From an uncultured Brevundimonas sp. (GTDB lineage: Bacteria > Pseudomonadota > Alphaproteobacteria > Caulobacterales > Caulobacteraceae), in the NCBI RefSeq assembly GCF_937870815.1, contig NZ_CALMZS010000025.1:1-33379 (forward strand): a stretch of DNA of 33,379 nt. The letters run 5' to 3'. The position numbers and the translations under genes are program-made. The notes under the pieces are model-generated. The model ran no database searches, had not been told where the DNA came from, and saw only the letters and a program-made list of their open reading frames with translations. Of this stretch, positions 1 through 10,808 are shown piece by piece (within the stretch, counting starts at the first letter, position 1; each line of letters starts with the position of its first letter).

Positions 1-693
1 CTGTCGAAGCGGCACGGGGCCCAGGCGGTGCACGAATACGCCGAGATGGGCTATCTGCCCGAGGCCATGCGCAACTACCTGGCCCGGCTGGGCTGGGCCC
101 ACGGCGACGACGAGCTGTTCTCGGACGCCCAGGCGGTCGAATGGTTCGACCTCTCCGGCATCGGCCGGGCCCCGGCGCGGCTGGACTTCGACAAGCTGGC
201 CCACGTCAACGCCCACTGGATCCGGCTGGCCGATGACGACCGGCTGGCCAAGCTGACCCTCGACGTCCACCTGGCCCGGGGACACGCGCTCGGGCCCGAC
301 GACGAGGTCCGCCTGACCCGGGCCATGCCGTTCGTGAAGGACCGGGCCAGGACCACGCTCGAGCTGGCCGACCAGACCGCCTTCGTGCTCAAGACCCGTC
401 CGATCGCCATCGCCGCCAAGGCCCGCGAGAGCCTGGGCGGTGACGACGGGCGGCGAATCGGCCGGCTTCGCGACCGGTTGGCCCTGTTCGAGAGCTGGGA
501 CGTGTTCGCGCTGGAGGCCGAGCTCAAGGTCTTCGCGCAGGAGGAAGGCGTCGGCTTCGGCAAGATCGGGCCGGCGGCCCGCGCGGCGCTGACCGGCGGT
601 TCGACCTCGCCGGACATCGCCAGGACGCTGGCCGCCCTGGGGCGGCAGGAAAGCCTCGGGCGTTTGAATGATGCGCTGCAACAGACTATCTGA
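1..693 (+). CDS. gltX: Glutamate--tRNA ligase, C-terminal part (5' truncated by window edge)
   Basis: Frame 1 is open from base 1; begins LSKRHGAQAVHEYAEMGYLPEAMRNYLARLGWAHGD, the KMSKR/LSKRHG class I signature region plus anticodon-binding domain of GluRS; ends TGA at 693. Confidence 0.93.
   Translation: MSKRHGAQAVHEYAEMGYLPEAMRNYLARLGWAHGDDELFSDAQAVEWFDLSGIGRAPARLDFDKLAHVNAHWIRLADDDRLAKLTLDVHLARGHALGPDDEVRLTRAMPFVKDRARTTLELADQTAFVLKTRPIAIAAKARESLGGDDGRRIGRLRDRLALFESWDVFALEAELKVFAQEEGVGFGKIGPAARAALTGGSTSPDIARTLAALGRQESLGRLNDALQQTI
664..692 (+). promoter_or_regulatory. Candidate sigma70-type promoter for gltA (TTGAAT-N17-TATCTG), overlapping the gltX 3' end
   Basis: ttgaat at 664-669, 17-nt spacer, tatctg at 687-692, about 68 nt upstream of the gltA ATG. 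By-eye motif match only. Confidence 0.3.
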
Positions 694-759
694 CTTCCGT
701 ACTGAAACGCGACCCGCCGCCTCCCTTGCGCGAGGCCGCCGTCTGACCCAGGGGCTCTC

Positions 760-2061
<1,302 letters not shown>

Positions 2062-2181
2062 GGCCTCGAAGCGACCGGGACAGGCGGGACTCCCGTCCAA
2101 GACATTCGGGCGAGACAATCGCGACATCGGGAGCGGCACAACAGGGACAAGGCCGCGACATTCGTGACATGATCAACGGAC

Positions 2182-2210
2182 GGCGCCGGGGCGAAAGCCC
2201 GGGCGGCGCC
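2182..2210. terminator. Candidate hairpin between convergent gltA and lpxB
   Basis: GGCGCC-g-GGGC-gaaa-GCCC-gggc-GGCGCC: interrupted stem with GAAA tetraloop in the convergent intergenic gap (2062-2219). No strong T-tract. Confidence 0.4.
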
Positions 2211-2219
2211 TCCCCGACC

Positions 2220-3389
2220 TTATCGGCCCTGCTTCGCCGCGATCACCCTCAGCACCGCGTCCGCCGCGATCTCCGAAGGGTCCCTGCCCTCCCGGCCCAT
2301 CAGGTCCAGCGCCGCCGTCTGGCGGGCGGCCTGGCCGGCGCGGGCCTCGGGATCGGCCAGCAACCGCCCGGCCTCGGCCGCCAGCTTCTCCGGGGTGGCG
2401 TCGTCCTGGATCAGCTCGCGGGCGATCTCCTCGTCCGCCGCGTGGTTGAACAGGGTCGCGTATTTGCCGGTGAAGAACGGCTTCATGATCGCGTAGCTGA
2501 GCGGCTGGAACCGGTAGGAGATGACCATGGGCACGCCCGCCAGGGCCAGTTCGGTGGAGACCGTGCCGCTGGTCGCCAGGGCGACGGTGGCGGCCTTCAT
2601 GGCCGAGTATTTCTCGGCCTCGGGGACCAGATGGGCCCGGAACGGCCATGAGGCGACCTCGGCGGCGACGCGGTCGGCCACCGCCCCGGCCGCCACCACG
2701 GCGACCTCCAGCGTCGGGTCGGCCTTCTTCAGGCGGACGACGGCGGCTTCGTAGACCGGGGTCATCAGCCGGATCTCGGACCGGCGGCTGCCGGGCAGGA
2801 CCAGCAGCAGCGGCGCGGCGGCGGCGATGCCCCGGGCCGCGCGGAAGGCGGCCGGGTCGGCGCCGCCCATGTCGACGTGCAGGGCCTGGGAGCCGACGAC
2901 CGTGGTCGGCAGGCCCTCGCGCTCGAACCACGGCGCGTCGAAGGCGTAGAGGGCCAGCAGATGATCGACCGAGGCGGCCAGCGTCCGGGCCCGCCCCGGC
3001 CGCGAGGCCCAGACCTGCGGACCGACGTATTTGATCAGCGGGGTGTGCGGGAGCCGGGCGCGGATCGCCCGGGCGACGCGGATGGTGAAGCCCCAGCTGT
3101 CGATCAGCACGACCGCGTCCGGCCGTTCGGCCGCGGCCAGGGCCGCGGTCTCCGCCACCCGCCGCCTGACCACGCCATAGGCCCTGAGCCCCTCAAGCCA
3201 GCCCAGCACGGACAGGTCGGTGATGTCAAAGGGACTGGCCACCCCGGCCTCGGCCATCCGGGCCCCGCCGACGCCGACGAACATCACCTCGTCCCCCAGC
3301 CGGGCCTTGAGCGCGTCGGCCAGGCCCGCCCCGAGCGCGTCGCCCGAGGCCTCGGCGGCGACCAGCATGATCTTGAGCGGCCGGGTCAT
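2220..3389 (-). CDS. lpxB: Lipid-A-disaccharide synthase
   Basis: 389 aa from MTRPLKIMLVAAEASGDALGAGLADALK; contains FVGVGGARM, YVGPQVWASRPGRA and LLVLPGSRRSEI motifs typical of LpxB (GT19). The longer 492-aa ORF start is rejected because it overlaps lpxI. Confidence 0.95.
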   Translation of the reverse strand: MTRPLKIMLVAAEASGDALGAGLADALKARLGDEVMFVGVGGARMAEAGVASPFDITDLSVLGWLEGLRAYGVVRRRVAETAALAAAERPDAVVLIDSWGFTIRVARAIRARLPHTPLIKYVGPQVWASRPGRARTLAASVDHLLALYAFDAPWFEREGLPTTVVGSQALHVDMGGADPAAFRAARGIAAAAPLLLVLPGSRRSEIRLMTPVYEAAVVRLKKADPTLEVAVVAAGAVADRVAAEVASWPFRAHLVPEAEKYSAMKAATVALATSGTVSTELALAGVPMVISYRFQPLSYAIMKPFFTGKYATLFNHAADEEIARELIQDDATPEKLAAEAGRLLADPEARAGQAARQTAALDLMGREGRDPSEIAADAVLRVIAAKQGR

Positions 3390-4216
3390 CGGGTCTCGCC
3401 CCAGACGAACAGGCCGAGGCGGTCGGCCGCCTCGATGATGGCGGGGCGGTCGATCAGGATCAGTCGGCCGGCGACGCCGCCGACCCCCGCCAGCCCGGCC
3501 GCGGCGGCCAGCTCGAGGGTCCGCGCGCCCATGACCGGCATGTCGACCCGCAGGTCCTGGATCGGCTTTGGGACCTTGCCGAGCGCGCCCTTGCGGTCGG
3601 CGCCGGAGCCCCTGAGGTCGACCGGCAGGCCGGCGACCCGCACCAGCATGGCGTCGGTGCCCTCCTGGGCCTCGACCGCCAGCACCAGGCCGTCGCACAC
3701 CACCGCCCCTTGTCCGATGTCGAGTTCACCTGTTTTTTCCGCTACATGTAGAGCTTTCTTCAGATCCGCCAACTGCTCCGGGGTCGGTTTGACCGCGCCG
3801 AGCGGACCGGCCGGCAGGGTCTCGCCGCCGAGGATGTCGTCGGCCCCCTCGATGGCGTAGCCCTCGGCCTCGAACAGCGACAGGATCTTGCGCAGCAGGG
3901 CGTCGTCGCCCTGGGCGGCGGCGGCGACGATGCCGGGCAGCAGGATCGCGCCCCTGAAGTCGGGCTTCAGCGTCTTGAAGTCGGGCCGGCTGACCGTGCC
4001 GGCGAAGCAGACGGCGTCGCAGCCGGCCTTTTTCAGCGCCGCCAGCACCCGGCCGATCTCGGCCATGCCCGCATCGACGCCCGGATAACGGGCCAGATGC
4101 GGGTCGGCGAAGCCGGTCAGCCGGACCACGAACACCGGCCGGCCCTCGGCCTCGCAGCGGGCCGCCACCGACAGCGGCAGGGCCCCGCCCCCGGCGATCA
4201 GACCAAGCCTGCTCAT
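3386..4216 (-). CDS. lpxI: UDP-2,3-diacylglucosamine pyrophosphatase LpxI (DUF1009 family)
   Basis: 276 aa from MSRLGLIAGGGALPLSVAARCEAEGRPVFVVRLTGFAD; located between lpxA and lpxB with 4-nt overlaps; matches the LpxI family as I know it. Confidence 0.92.
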   Translation of the reverse strand: MSRLGLIAGGGALPLSVAARCEAEGRPVFVVRLTGFADPHLARYPGVDAGMAEIGRVLAALKKAGCDAVCFAGTVSRPDFKTLKPDFRGAILLPGIVAAAAQGDDALLRKILSLFEAEGYAIEGADDILGGETLPAGPLGAVKPTPEQLADLKKALHVAEKTGELDIGQGAVVCDGLVLAVEAQEGTDAMLVRVAGLPVDLRGSGADRKGALGKVPKPIQDLRVDMPVMGARTLELAAAAGLAGVGGVAGRLILIDRPAIIEAADRLGLFVWGETR

Positions 4217-4998
4217 TGGTCCGGCAGGGCCACGGGGCGCCGGGCGTCTTCGCGGATGAAGGCGATGATCTCCTGGACCTCGGGCAGGTCCGCATAGGCG
4301 ACGGCGGCGCGGTCCAGCCGCGCCGCGAACAGGCCCCCGGCCTCGAAGATGTCGCGATAGGCCGCCAGCAGCCGCCGGAGCGCGTCCTTGCCGTAGCCCT
4401 TGCGCTTCAACCCGATCAGGTTGAGGCCGTGCAGGCGCACGTGATTGCCCCAGGCCGAGCCGTAGGGGATCACGTCGCGGGTCACCGCCGACAGGCCGCC
4501 GACGATGGCCCCCTGGCCGATGCGTCCGAACTGGTGCACCGCCGCGAGGCCGCCCAGGAAGACGCGATCGCCGATCCGGGCGTGTCCGCCGAGGGTGGCG
4601 TTGTTGGCGAAGGTGACGTGGTCGCCGACCACGCAGTCGTGGCCGACATGGGCGCCGACCATGAACAGGCCGTTCGAGCCGACGGTGGTCAGCTTCCGGT
4701 CGCCCGGCGTGCCCCGGTTGAAGGTGCAATGTTCGCGGATGGTGTTGCCATCGCCGATCTCCAGCGCCACCGGCTCGCCCTGGTAACCGCCATGCTGGGG
4801 GTCTCCTCCCAGGAGGCAGAAGGGGTGGATGGTCGTTCCGGCGCCGACCGTGGTGTCCTGCTGGATCACCACATGGGCGGCGACCCTGACCCCGTCGCCG
4901 AGAACCACATTGGGCCCGACGATGGTCCAGGGCCCGATTTCGACACCCTCTCCCAGCCGGGCCGCGGGGTCTATCTGGGCGGTCGGGTGAATCGCCAT
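4213..4998 (-). CDS. lpxA: Acyl-ACP--UDP-N-acetylglucosamine O-acyltransferase
   Basis: 261 aa; hexapeptide-repeat left-handed beta helix; MAIHPTAQIDPAARLGEGVEIGPWTIVGPNV..., HVGHDCVVGDHVTFANNATLGGH, SAWGNHVRLHGLNLIGLKRKGY. Confidence 0.97.
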   Translation of the reverse strand: MAIHPTAQIDPAARLGEGVEIGPWTIVGPNVVLGDGVRVAAHVVIQQDTTVGAGTTIHPFCLLGGDPQHGGYQGEPVALEIGDGNTIREHCTFNRGTPGDRKLTTVGSNGLFMVGAHVGHDCVVGDHVTFANNATLGGHARIGDRVFLGGLAAVHQFGRIGQGAIVGGLSAVTRDVIPYGSAWGNHVRLHGLNLIGLKRKGYGKDALRRLLAAYRDIFEAGGLFAARLDRAAVAYADLPEVQEIIAFIREDARRPVALPDQ

Positions 4999-5474
4999 CA
5001 GCCGGCCGGCTCCTCGACGGTGACCACCATGGCGGCGAAGTCGGCCTCGGCGGCCAGCCTGCCGTCGATGAAGGTCTCGCCGCGGAATTTGAAGACATCG
5101 CCGCGCTGCCTGGTCACCACCACCTTCATGCGCAGCTGGTCGCCCGGCCGGGCCGGCTTGCGGAAGCGGACGCCGTCGATCGACATGAACATGATGACCT
5201 TGCCCTCGACGGCGACGTCCAGGGTCTTGGACATCATCAGCGCGCCGGTCTGGGCCATGGCCTCGACGATCATCACCCCCGGCATCACCGGATCGATCGG
5301 GAAATGGCCGGGGAAATAGGGTTCGTTGTGGGTGACGTTCTTGATGCCGGTGATCGAGGTTCCGGAGACGAAGTCCTCGGCCCGGTCGACGAGGAGAAAG
5401 GGATAGCGATGCGGCAGGCGGCGCATCACCTCGGCGTAGCCGATGGCTTCCCCGGCGGCGGTTTCGTCAGTCAT
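4998..5474 (-). CDS. fabZ: 3-hydroxyacyl-[acyl-carrier-protein] dehydratase FabZ
   Basis: 158 aa from MTDETAAGEAIGYAEVMRRLPHRYPFLLVDR; EPYFPGHFPIDPVMPGVMIVEAMAQ is the FabZ hot-dog signature. An upstream in-frame start at 5534 is possible but less likely. Confidence 0.96.
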   Translation of the reverse strand: MTDETAAGEAIGYAEVMRRLPHRYPFLLVDRAEDFVSGTSITGIKNVTHNEPYFPGHFPIDPVMPGVMIVEAMAQTGALMMSKTLDVAVEGKVIMFMSIDGVRFRKPARPGDQLRMKVVVTRQRGDVFKFRGETFIDGRLAAEADFAAMVVTVEEPAG

Positions 5475-6498
5475 CCCGGCCCTTCCTCGCGCCTGCCTTT
5501 CCGGACGCCTGTTTGGCGAGCCAGACCGCTTCACGCAAGGACTGCCGGAGGGGTTTCGCCGGATAGCCCGACCAGGTCTCGCCGGCCGGAATGTCCTGGA
5601 GCACGCCGGCCCCGGCCGCCACCCGCGCCCCCTCGCCGATGCTCAGGTGGTCGCCGACCCCGGCCTGGCCGCCGAACATCACGCCGTCGCCGACGGTCAC
5701 CGAGCCCGACAGGCCGGTGTGGGCCGCCATCAGGCAGTTGCGGCCGACCACGCAATTGTGGGCGATCATGCACAGGTTGTCGATCTTGGTGTTCTCGCCG
5801 ATCACCGTGTCGTCATAGGCGCCGCGGTCGATGCAGGTGTTGGCGCCGACGCTGACGCCGTCCTGCAGGATCACCCGCCCCAGCTGCGGCACGTCGACGG
5901 GACCGGCGTGCGATCCGGCCGCGCCGAAGCCCGGCTCGCCGATGCGGGCCCCGGAAAGGATGCGGACGCGATCCCCGATCAGGGCGAAGCCGACGGTGAC
6001 GTTGGAGCCGACGACGCAGTCGCGGCCGATCTGCACGCCGGGCCCGATCACCGTATGGGCGCCGATCCGGCTGCCGCGGCCGACGCGGGCGCCGGGGCCG
6101 AGCACCACGCCGGGTTCGAACACCACGGTGTCGTCCTCGGCGACCGCCTCCGGCGCGGCGGCGCGGGTCAGGGCCAGCGGCCGATGGAACAGCAGCGAGG
6201 CCCGGGCCCAGGCGGCCTGGGCCTCGGCCGAGACGATGACGGCGGCCCCGGGCGGGGCGGCCTCGACCGCGGTCGCGGGAACGATGACGCAGGCCGCGGC
6301 GCTGGCCGACAGCGCCGGCAGGTAGCGGCGGTCGCCCAGAAAGGCCACCTCGCCCGGGCCGGCGACGGCCAGCGGCGCGACGGCGGAGACCGTCCGGTCC
6401 CCGCCGCGCGCGAGCGCGCCCCCGATCCGCTCCGCGAGCTCACCGACCGTCAGGGCCGGCGACGGCTCGAAGAACCGCGCATCGGGGCCTCGGCCCAT
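5467..6498 (-). CDS. lpxD: UDP-3-O-(3-hydroxyacyl)glucosamine N-acyltransferase
   Basis: 343 aa; N-terminal UDP-GlcNAc domain (VAFLGDRRYLPAL) plus hexapeptide repeats; CMIAHNCVVGRNCLMAAHTGLSGSVTVGDGVMFGGQAGVGDHLSIG. Confidence 0.96.
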   Translation of the reverse strand: MGRGPDARFFEPSPALTVGELAERIGGALARGGDRTVSAVAPLAVAGPGEVAFLGDRRYLPALSASAAACVIVPATAVEAAPPGAAVIVSAEAQAAWARASLLFHRPLALTRAAAPEAVAEDDTVVFEPGVVLGPGARVGRGSRIGAHTVIGPGVQIGRDCVVGSNVTVGFALIGDRVRILSGARIGEPGFGAAGSHAGPVDVPQLGRVILQDGVSVGANTCIDRGAYDDTVIGENTKIDNLCMIAHNCVVGRNCLMAAHTGLSGSVTVGDGVMFGGQAGVGDHLSIGEGARVAAGAGVLQDIPAGETWSGYPAKPLRQSLREAVWLAKQASGKAGARKGRDD

Positions 6499-6499
6499 G

Positions 6500-7078
6500 T
6501 TACTGGGCCGGCTGCTGGGCCGGCACCGCCATGCGGGTGAACGACAGCGACGGCAGGGCCGCGTTGACGCGCTGGATCGCCGCCTCGGTGATGTCCATGG
6601 CCGGATTGACCCGGAGGACGGTCTCGCGCGAGATCAGGATGCCGCAGCCGCGTTCGGCGTAGAGCGCCAGGATGACCGGATCGGCCGCCTCGGCGATCTG
6701 CTGGAGCTGCACCGCCTGGGTGTAGCGCAGTTCGTTGTCGCGGGTCTGGGCCAGCTGGCGGGCCTCCTGGACGCGGGTGTTCAGCGCCTGTTCGCGCTGG
6801 GCGAACTGATCCTGGGGGATCGTGCTCCGGCCCTGCTGCAGGGCCTGGACCTCGCCCTGGACGAACTGCTCGAACGGGGCGAGCTCGGTCTGGACCTCCT
6901 GTCCGAGGCGCTGCATGCCGGCGGCGACCGACTGGCCGGCGGTCGACTGGGCGAGCAGACGGTCGTGGTGATAGACGCAGACGCCGGGGATCGCGGGCCC
7001 GAAATTCTGGTCCTGGGCCGAAGCCGCCGAGGCGGTCAGCATGGCGAGGGCGAAGGCGCCGAGTGCGAGGGTTTTCAT
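6500..7078 (-). CDS. OmpH/Skp-family periplasmic chaperone
   Basis: 192 aa from MKTLALGAFALAMLTASAASAQDQNFG (signal peptide); helical middle with GMQRLGQEVQTELAPFEQFVQGEVQALQQG; position between bamA and lpxD is the usual skp/ompH position. Confidence 0.85.
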   Translation of the reverse strand: MKTLALGAFALAMLTASAASAQDQNFGPAIPGVCVYHHDRLLAQSTAGQSVAAGMQRLGQEVQTELAPFEQFVQGEVQALQQGRSTIPQDQFAQREQALNTRVQEARQLAQTRDNELRYTQAVQLQQIAEAADPVILALYAERGCGILISRETVLRVNPAMDITEAAIQRVNAALPSLSFTRMAVPAQQPAQ

Positions 7079-7112
7079 GGTCAAAGCCTTTGAGCGGGCG
7101 AAGGCCCGTCGG

Positions 7113-9572
7113 TTAGAACTGGGTTGAGGTCGAGAAGCGGAAGGTCTCGGTCTTGTCGTACTCTTCCTTGCCGAGAACATGGCTGAGATCGAAGCGGATC
7201 GGCCCCATCGGCGAGCGCCAGTGGATGCTGACGCCGGCGGAGGCGCGCAGGTCCAGCTCGTCGACGATGCGGTCGCTGGGCGTGCCGTCCGGATTGAGGG
7301 TGTAGCGGTCGTCGAGCAGGCCGACGGTGCCGACGTCGGCGAACAGCGAGGTGCGGATGCCGTATTCCTCCGGCAGGCCGTTGGGGACGGTCAGCTCGAC
7401 CGTGCCGATGGCGTAGAAATTGCCGCCCAGGGCGTCGGTGCTGAGCAGGTCGCGCGGGCCGATGCCGGCGGTTTCGAAGCCGCGGAAGCTGTTGCCGCCC
7501 TTGAAGAAGCGGTCGTTGATGCGGATCGGGTCGCCGCCCCAGCCGGAGACATAGCCGGTCGAGGCGGTGGTGCTGACCACCCACTCCGGCGCGATGCCCC
7601 AATAGGCCGAGACCTCGGCCTCGGTCTTCACATAGTTCACGTCCCCGCCGATGCCGGCGAAATCCTGGATCAGCCGGCCGGTCCAGCCCCGGGTCGGGCG
7701 CAGCGGATCGTTGCGGCGGTCGACGAACAGGGTGTAGCCGGCCGAGGAATTGAGGAAGGAGCCGACCTGGTCGCACAGGGCGTTGGAGCCGCCGGTGGAG
7801 CCGCTGCAGAAATTGGCGGGGACGATGATCTCGTCCGACTTCAGGAAATAGCGGGTGCTGAACAGGGTGTAGGCGTTCAGCGGATAGGACAGGCGCACGC
7901 CGCCGCCGGTCGAGCGATAGTCGTACGACGAATATTTGCTGAGGTCGTAGCGCGAATGGAAGGCGTCGAAGCCGGCGCGCAGGTCGCGGCCGAGGAATTT
8001 CGGCTCGGTGAAGCGGAAATCGACCTGCTGGCGCAGCGACCCCCATTCGACCCGGGCGACGACGTTCTGGCCGCGGCCGCGGAAATTGCGCTCGGTGATG
8101 CCGAGATTGACGACGAAGGAGTCGACCGAGCTGAAACCGGCGCCGACGGACAGTTCGCCGGTCGGCTGTTCGGTGACCGCGACGTTGACGACGGAGCGGT
8201 CCGGGGCCGAGCCGCGCGCCTCCTCGACGGTGACGTCCTTGAAGAAGCCGAGCCCCCGCAGATTGTTGCGCGAGCGCTCGAGCAGGGTGCGGTTGAAGGC
8301 GTCGCCCTCGCTCAGCATCATCTCGCGGCGGATGACGTTGTCGAGGGTGCGGGTGTTGCCGAGGATGTTGATGCGGTCGACGTAGACGCGCTGGCCTTCC
8401 TTCACATTGAAGGTGACGTCGACGGTGTCGGTCTCGGGATTGGCCTGGTAGGTCGGCTCGATCTCGACGAAGGCGTAGCCGGCCGAACCGGCCGCGAAGG
8501 TCAGGGCGTCGACGGCCGCCTCGATCTTGTCGCTCTCATAGAGCTGGCCGGTCCGGATCGGCAGCAGCAGCTTGAGGAAGTCGGGATTCAGCCGGTCGTT
8601 CTCGGTGACCACGTCGATCGCGCCGAAATTGTAGCGGTCGCCCTCGTCGAGGGTGATGGTGATGCCGAAGGCGCTGTCGTCGGGGGCCAGCTCGGCGACC
8701 GCCGACAGCACCCGGAAATCATAATAGCCGCGGTTGGTGTAGAATTTCCGCAGCTGCTCCCGGTCGTAGTCGAGCCGGTTGGGGTCGTAGTTGTCGTTGG
8801 AGGTGAAGAATTTCCACCACACCGACCGCTCGGTGACCATGACGTCCTGCAGGTCGCCGTCCGAGAAGGCGGTGTTGCCGAGGAAGGTGATGGCGCGCAC
8901 CCCGGTCTCCGGCCCCTCGTCGATCTCGAAGACGACGTCGACGCGGTTCTGGTCGAGCTGGACCAGCTTGGGCGTGACCGTGGCCGAGATGCGGCCCGAC
9001 AGGCGGTACAGTTCGACGATCTTGCCGACGTCCTCCTGGACCCGGGCGCGGGTGTAGATGCCGCGCGGACGCAGCGTCACCTCCTCGCGCAGCTTGGTCT
9101 CGGCGATGGCGGCGTTGCCCTCGAACACCACCTGGTTGATGATCGGGTTCTCGACGATCTCGACGATCAGGTCGCCGTTCGGCTGCACGCCCAGCTGGAC
9201 GTCGGCGAACAGCTGGGTCCGGGTCAGGGTGCGCACGGCGACGTCCAGCACGGCGTCGTCGACCGTGTCCCCCGGCTGGATCGGCAGGTAGGACAGCACC
9301 GTGGTCTGGTCGATGCGCTGGTTGCCGCGCACCAGGATGCGGTTGACCTGGACGCGCTGCGCCTCGGCGGGCGGCGGGGCCTCCCGGGCCGGCTCGATCA
9401 CGATGGTCGGGGCCGGCGCGGCCGCCGGCGCGGTCTGGGCCAGCGCCGGGCCGGACAGGCCGGCCGCGGCCGCGAGGGCCAGCAGGCTCGGGCCGAGGCC
9501 GCGGGCGAAACGAAGGGACGCGTCTTGTCGGATCATGCGGGAAACCATCGGGGGCTGGCGTCGGCTCGTCAT
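7113..9572 (-). CDS. bamA: Outer membrane protein assembly factor BamA (POTRA repeats plus beta barrel)
   Basis: 819 aa; signal peptide, POTRA segments (VNRILVRGNQRIDQTTVLSYLPIQPGDTVDD; YVDRINILGNTRTLDNVIRREMMLSEGDAFN), C-terminal barrel with GGNSFRGFETAGIGPRD and terminal FSTSTQF. Confidence 0.97.
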   Translation of the reverse strand: MTSRRQPPMVSRMIRQDASLRFARGLGPSLLALAAAAGLSGPALAQTAPAAAPAPTIVIEPAREAPPPAEAQRVQVNRILVRGNQRIDQTTVLSYLPIQPGDTVDDAVLDVAVRTLTRTQLFADVQLGVQPNGDLIVEIVENPIINQVVFEGNAAIAETKLREEVTLRPRGIYTRARVQEDVGKIVELYRLSGRISATVTPKLVQLDQNRVDVVFEIDEGPETGVRAITFLGNTAFSDGDLQDVMVTERSVWWKFFTSNDNYDPNRLDYDREQLRKFYTNRGYYDFRVLSAVAELAPDDSAFGITITLDEGDRYNFGAIDVVTENDRLNPDFLKLLLPIRTGQLYESDKIEAAVDALTFAAGSAGYAFVEIEPTYQANPETDTVDVTFNVKEGQRVYVDRINILGNTRTLDNVIRREMMLSEGDAFNRTLLERSRNNLRGLGFFKDVTVEEARGSAPDRSVVNVAVTEQPTGELSVGAGFSSVDSFVVNLGITERNFRGRGQNVVARVEWGSLRQQVDFRFTEPKFLGRDLRAGFDAFHSRYDLSKYSSYDYRSTGGGVRLSYPLNAYTLFSTRYFLKSDEIIVPANFCSGSTGGSNALCDQVGSFLNSSAGYTLFVDRRNDPLRPTRGWTGRLIQDFAGIGGDVNYVKTEAEVSAYWGIAPEWVVSTTASTGYVSGWGGDPIRINDRFFKGGNSFRGFETAGIGPRDLLSTDALGGNFYAIGTVELTVPNGLPEEYGIRTSLFADVGTVGLLDDRYTLNPDGTPSDRIVDELDLRASAGVSIHWRSPMGPIRFDLSHVLGKEEYDKTETFRFSTSTQF

Positions 9573-10786
9573 GCGAGCCCGCCGAGGAAGGTGAACAGGC
9601 CGTTTTTCTGCAGGTCGTTCCAGGTGGCGAACAACATCAATCCCGCCAGCAAAGCAAGGCCGACGCGATAGCCGACCTCCTGAACCCGCGCCGGGACGGG
9701 CCTGCGCGCCACAGCCTCATAGCCGTAGAACAGAAGGTGGCCCCCGTCGAGAACCGGGATCGGCAACAGATTCACGACGCCGATGCCGATCGAGACCAGG
9801 GCGGCGAAGCTGAGGAAGGTCAGCGCCAGGTTGGCGGCCATCCAGCCGGGATCGGGATTGGCGGCCACGGCCTGCCGGGTCACGCCGCCGGCCGCCTTGG
9901 CGATGCCGATCGGGCCGTTGAGCAGGTCGCCCGACTCCTTGCCCGTGAAGATGCGGCCGACGTAGGTCGCCGTCGTGCCGACCGTGGAGCCGATGGTTCC
10001 GGCGCCCTTGGCGAAGGCCTCGACGGGGTCGAGGCGGCGGAAGCGGTAGTCGTCGGCGACCAGCGGCCCCATGGCCAGGCCGATGCGGGCCACCCGGACC
10101 CGGCCGGCGATGTCGTCGTCCTCGAGGCGGCGTTCCGGGGTGGCGGTCAGCGTCACCGGCCGGTCGGCGCGCCGGACCGTGAAGGTCACCGGGTCGCCGG
10201 CGCTGAGCATGACGATGCGGGTGACCTCGGCGGTCTCCACGACCGGGCGGCCGTTGACGGCCACGATCAGGTCGCGCGGCTGGAAGCCGGCGGCGGCGGC
10301 CGGGGAGCCGGCCGCCACCGCGGCCACGCGCGGGGCGATGATCCGCTCGCCGACGACGCTGAACAGCACCGTGAACAGCACCAGGGCCAGCAGGAAGTTC
10401 GCCGCCGGTCCCGCCGCCACGATCAGGGCCCGCTGCCAGACCGGCTTGAAATGGAAATAGTCGCGTTCGGCCCCGGGGCCGTTCTCGGCGACGACACGCT
10501 GGCGCAGCTCCGCCAGCCCGGCCTGGTCCGGGACGCTGGACGGGTCGAGGTCGCCCGAGAATTTGACGTAGCCGCCCAGCGGCAGCCAGGCGATCCGCCA
10601 TTCGGTCCCGCGCCGGTCGGTCCGGCTGACGACGGTCCTGCCGAAGCCGACCGAGAAGCGGTCGACCTTCACCCCGAAGGCGCGGGCGACGAGGAAATGA
10701 CCCAGTTCGTGGATGGTGACGATGAACGTCAGCACCAGCAGGAACGGGACGATGTAGAGCAGCGCCTGGCCCAGGAAGCCCGTCAT
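9569..10786 (-). CDS. rseP: Site-2 intramembrane metalloprotease, RseP/MmpA family, with PDZ domain
   Basis: 405 aa from MTGFLGQALLYIVPFLLVLTFIVTIHELGHFLVARAFGVKV (HExxH); PDZ segment GFQPRDLIVAVNGRPV; NLLPIPVLDGGHL C-terminal zinc motif. Called MmpA in Caulobacter. Confidence 0.95.
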   Translation of the reverse strand: MTGFLGQALLYIVPFLLVLTFIVTIHELGHFLVARAFGVKVDRFSVGFGRTVVSRTDRRGTEWRIAWLPLGGYVKFSGDLDPSSVPDQAGLAELRQRVVAENGPGAERDYFHFKPVWQRALIVAAGPAANFLLALVLFTVLFSVVGERIIAPRVAAVAAGSPAAAAGFQPRDLIVAVNGRPVVETAEVTRIVMLSAGDPVTFTVRRADRPVTLTATPERRLEDDDIAGRVRVARIGLAMGPLVADDYRFRRLDPVEAFAKGAGTIGSTVGTTATYVGRIFTGKESGDLLNGPIGIAKAAGGVTRQAVAANPDPGWMAANLALTFLSFAALVSIGIGVVNLLPIPVLDGGHLLFYGYEAVARRPVPARVQEVGYRVGLALLAGLMLFATWNDLQKNGLFTFLGGLA

Positions 10787-10808
10787 GCCGATTGATATCC
10801 TCCGCCGT

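Noticed and set aside
3390-3698. N-terminal extension of lpxB to 3698
   Set aside because: Overlaps lpxI in another frame and is Arg/Gly/Pro rich; the MTRPLKIMLVAAEASGD start fits the LpxB family.
7179-9671. 830-aa plus-strand ORF antisense to bamA
   Set aside because: Low-complexity D/G/V/A/R-rich translation opposite a clear bamA; long antisense frames are expected in very GC-rich coding DNA.
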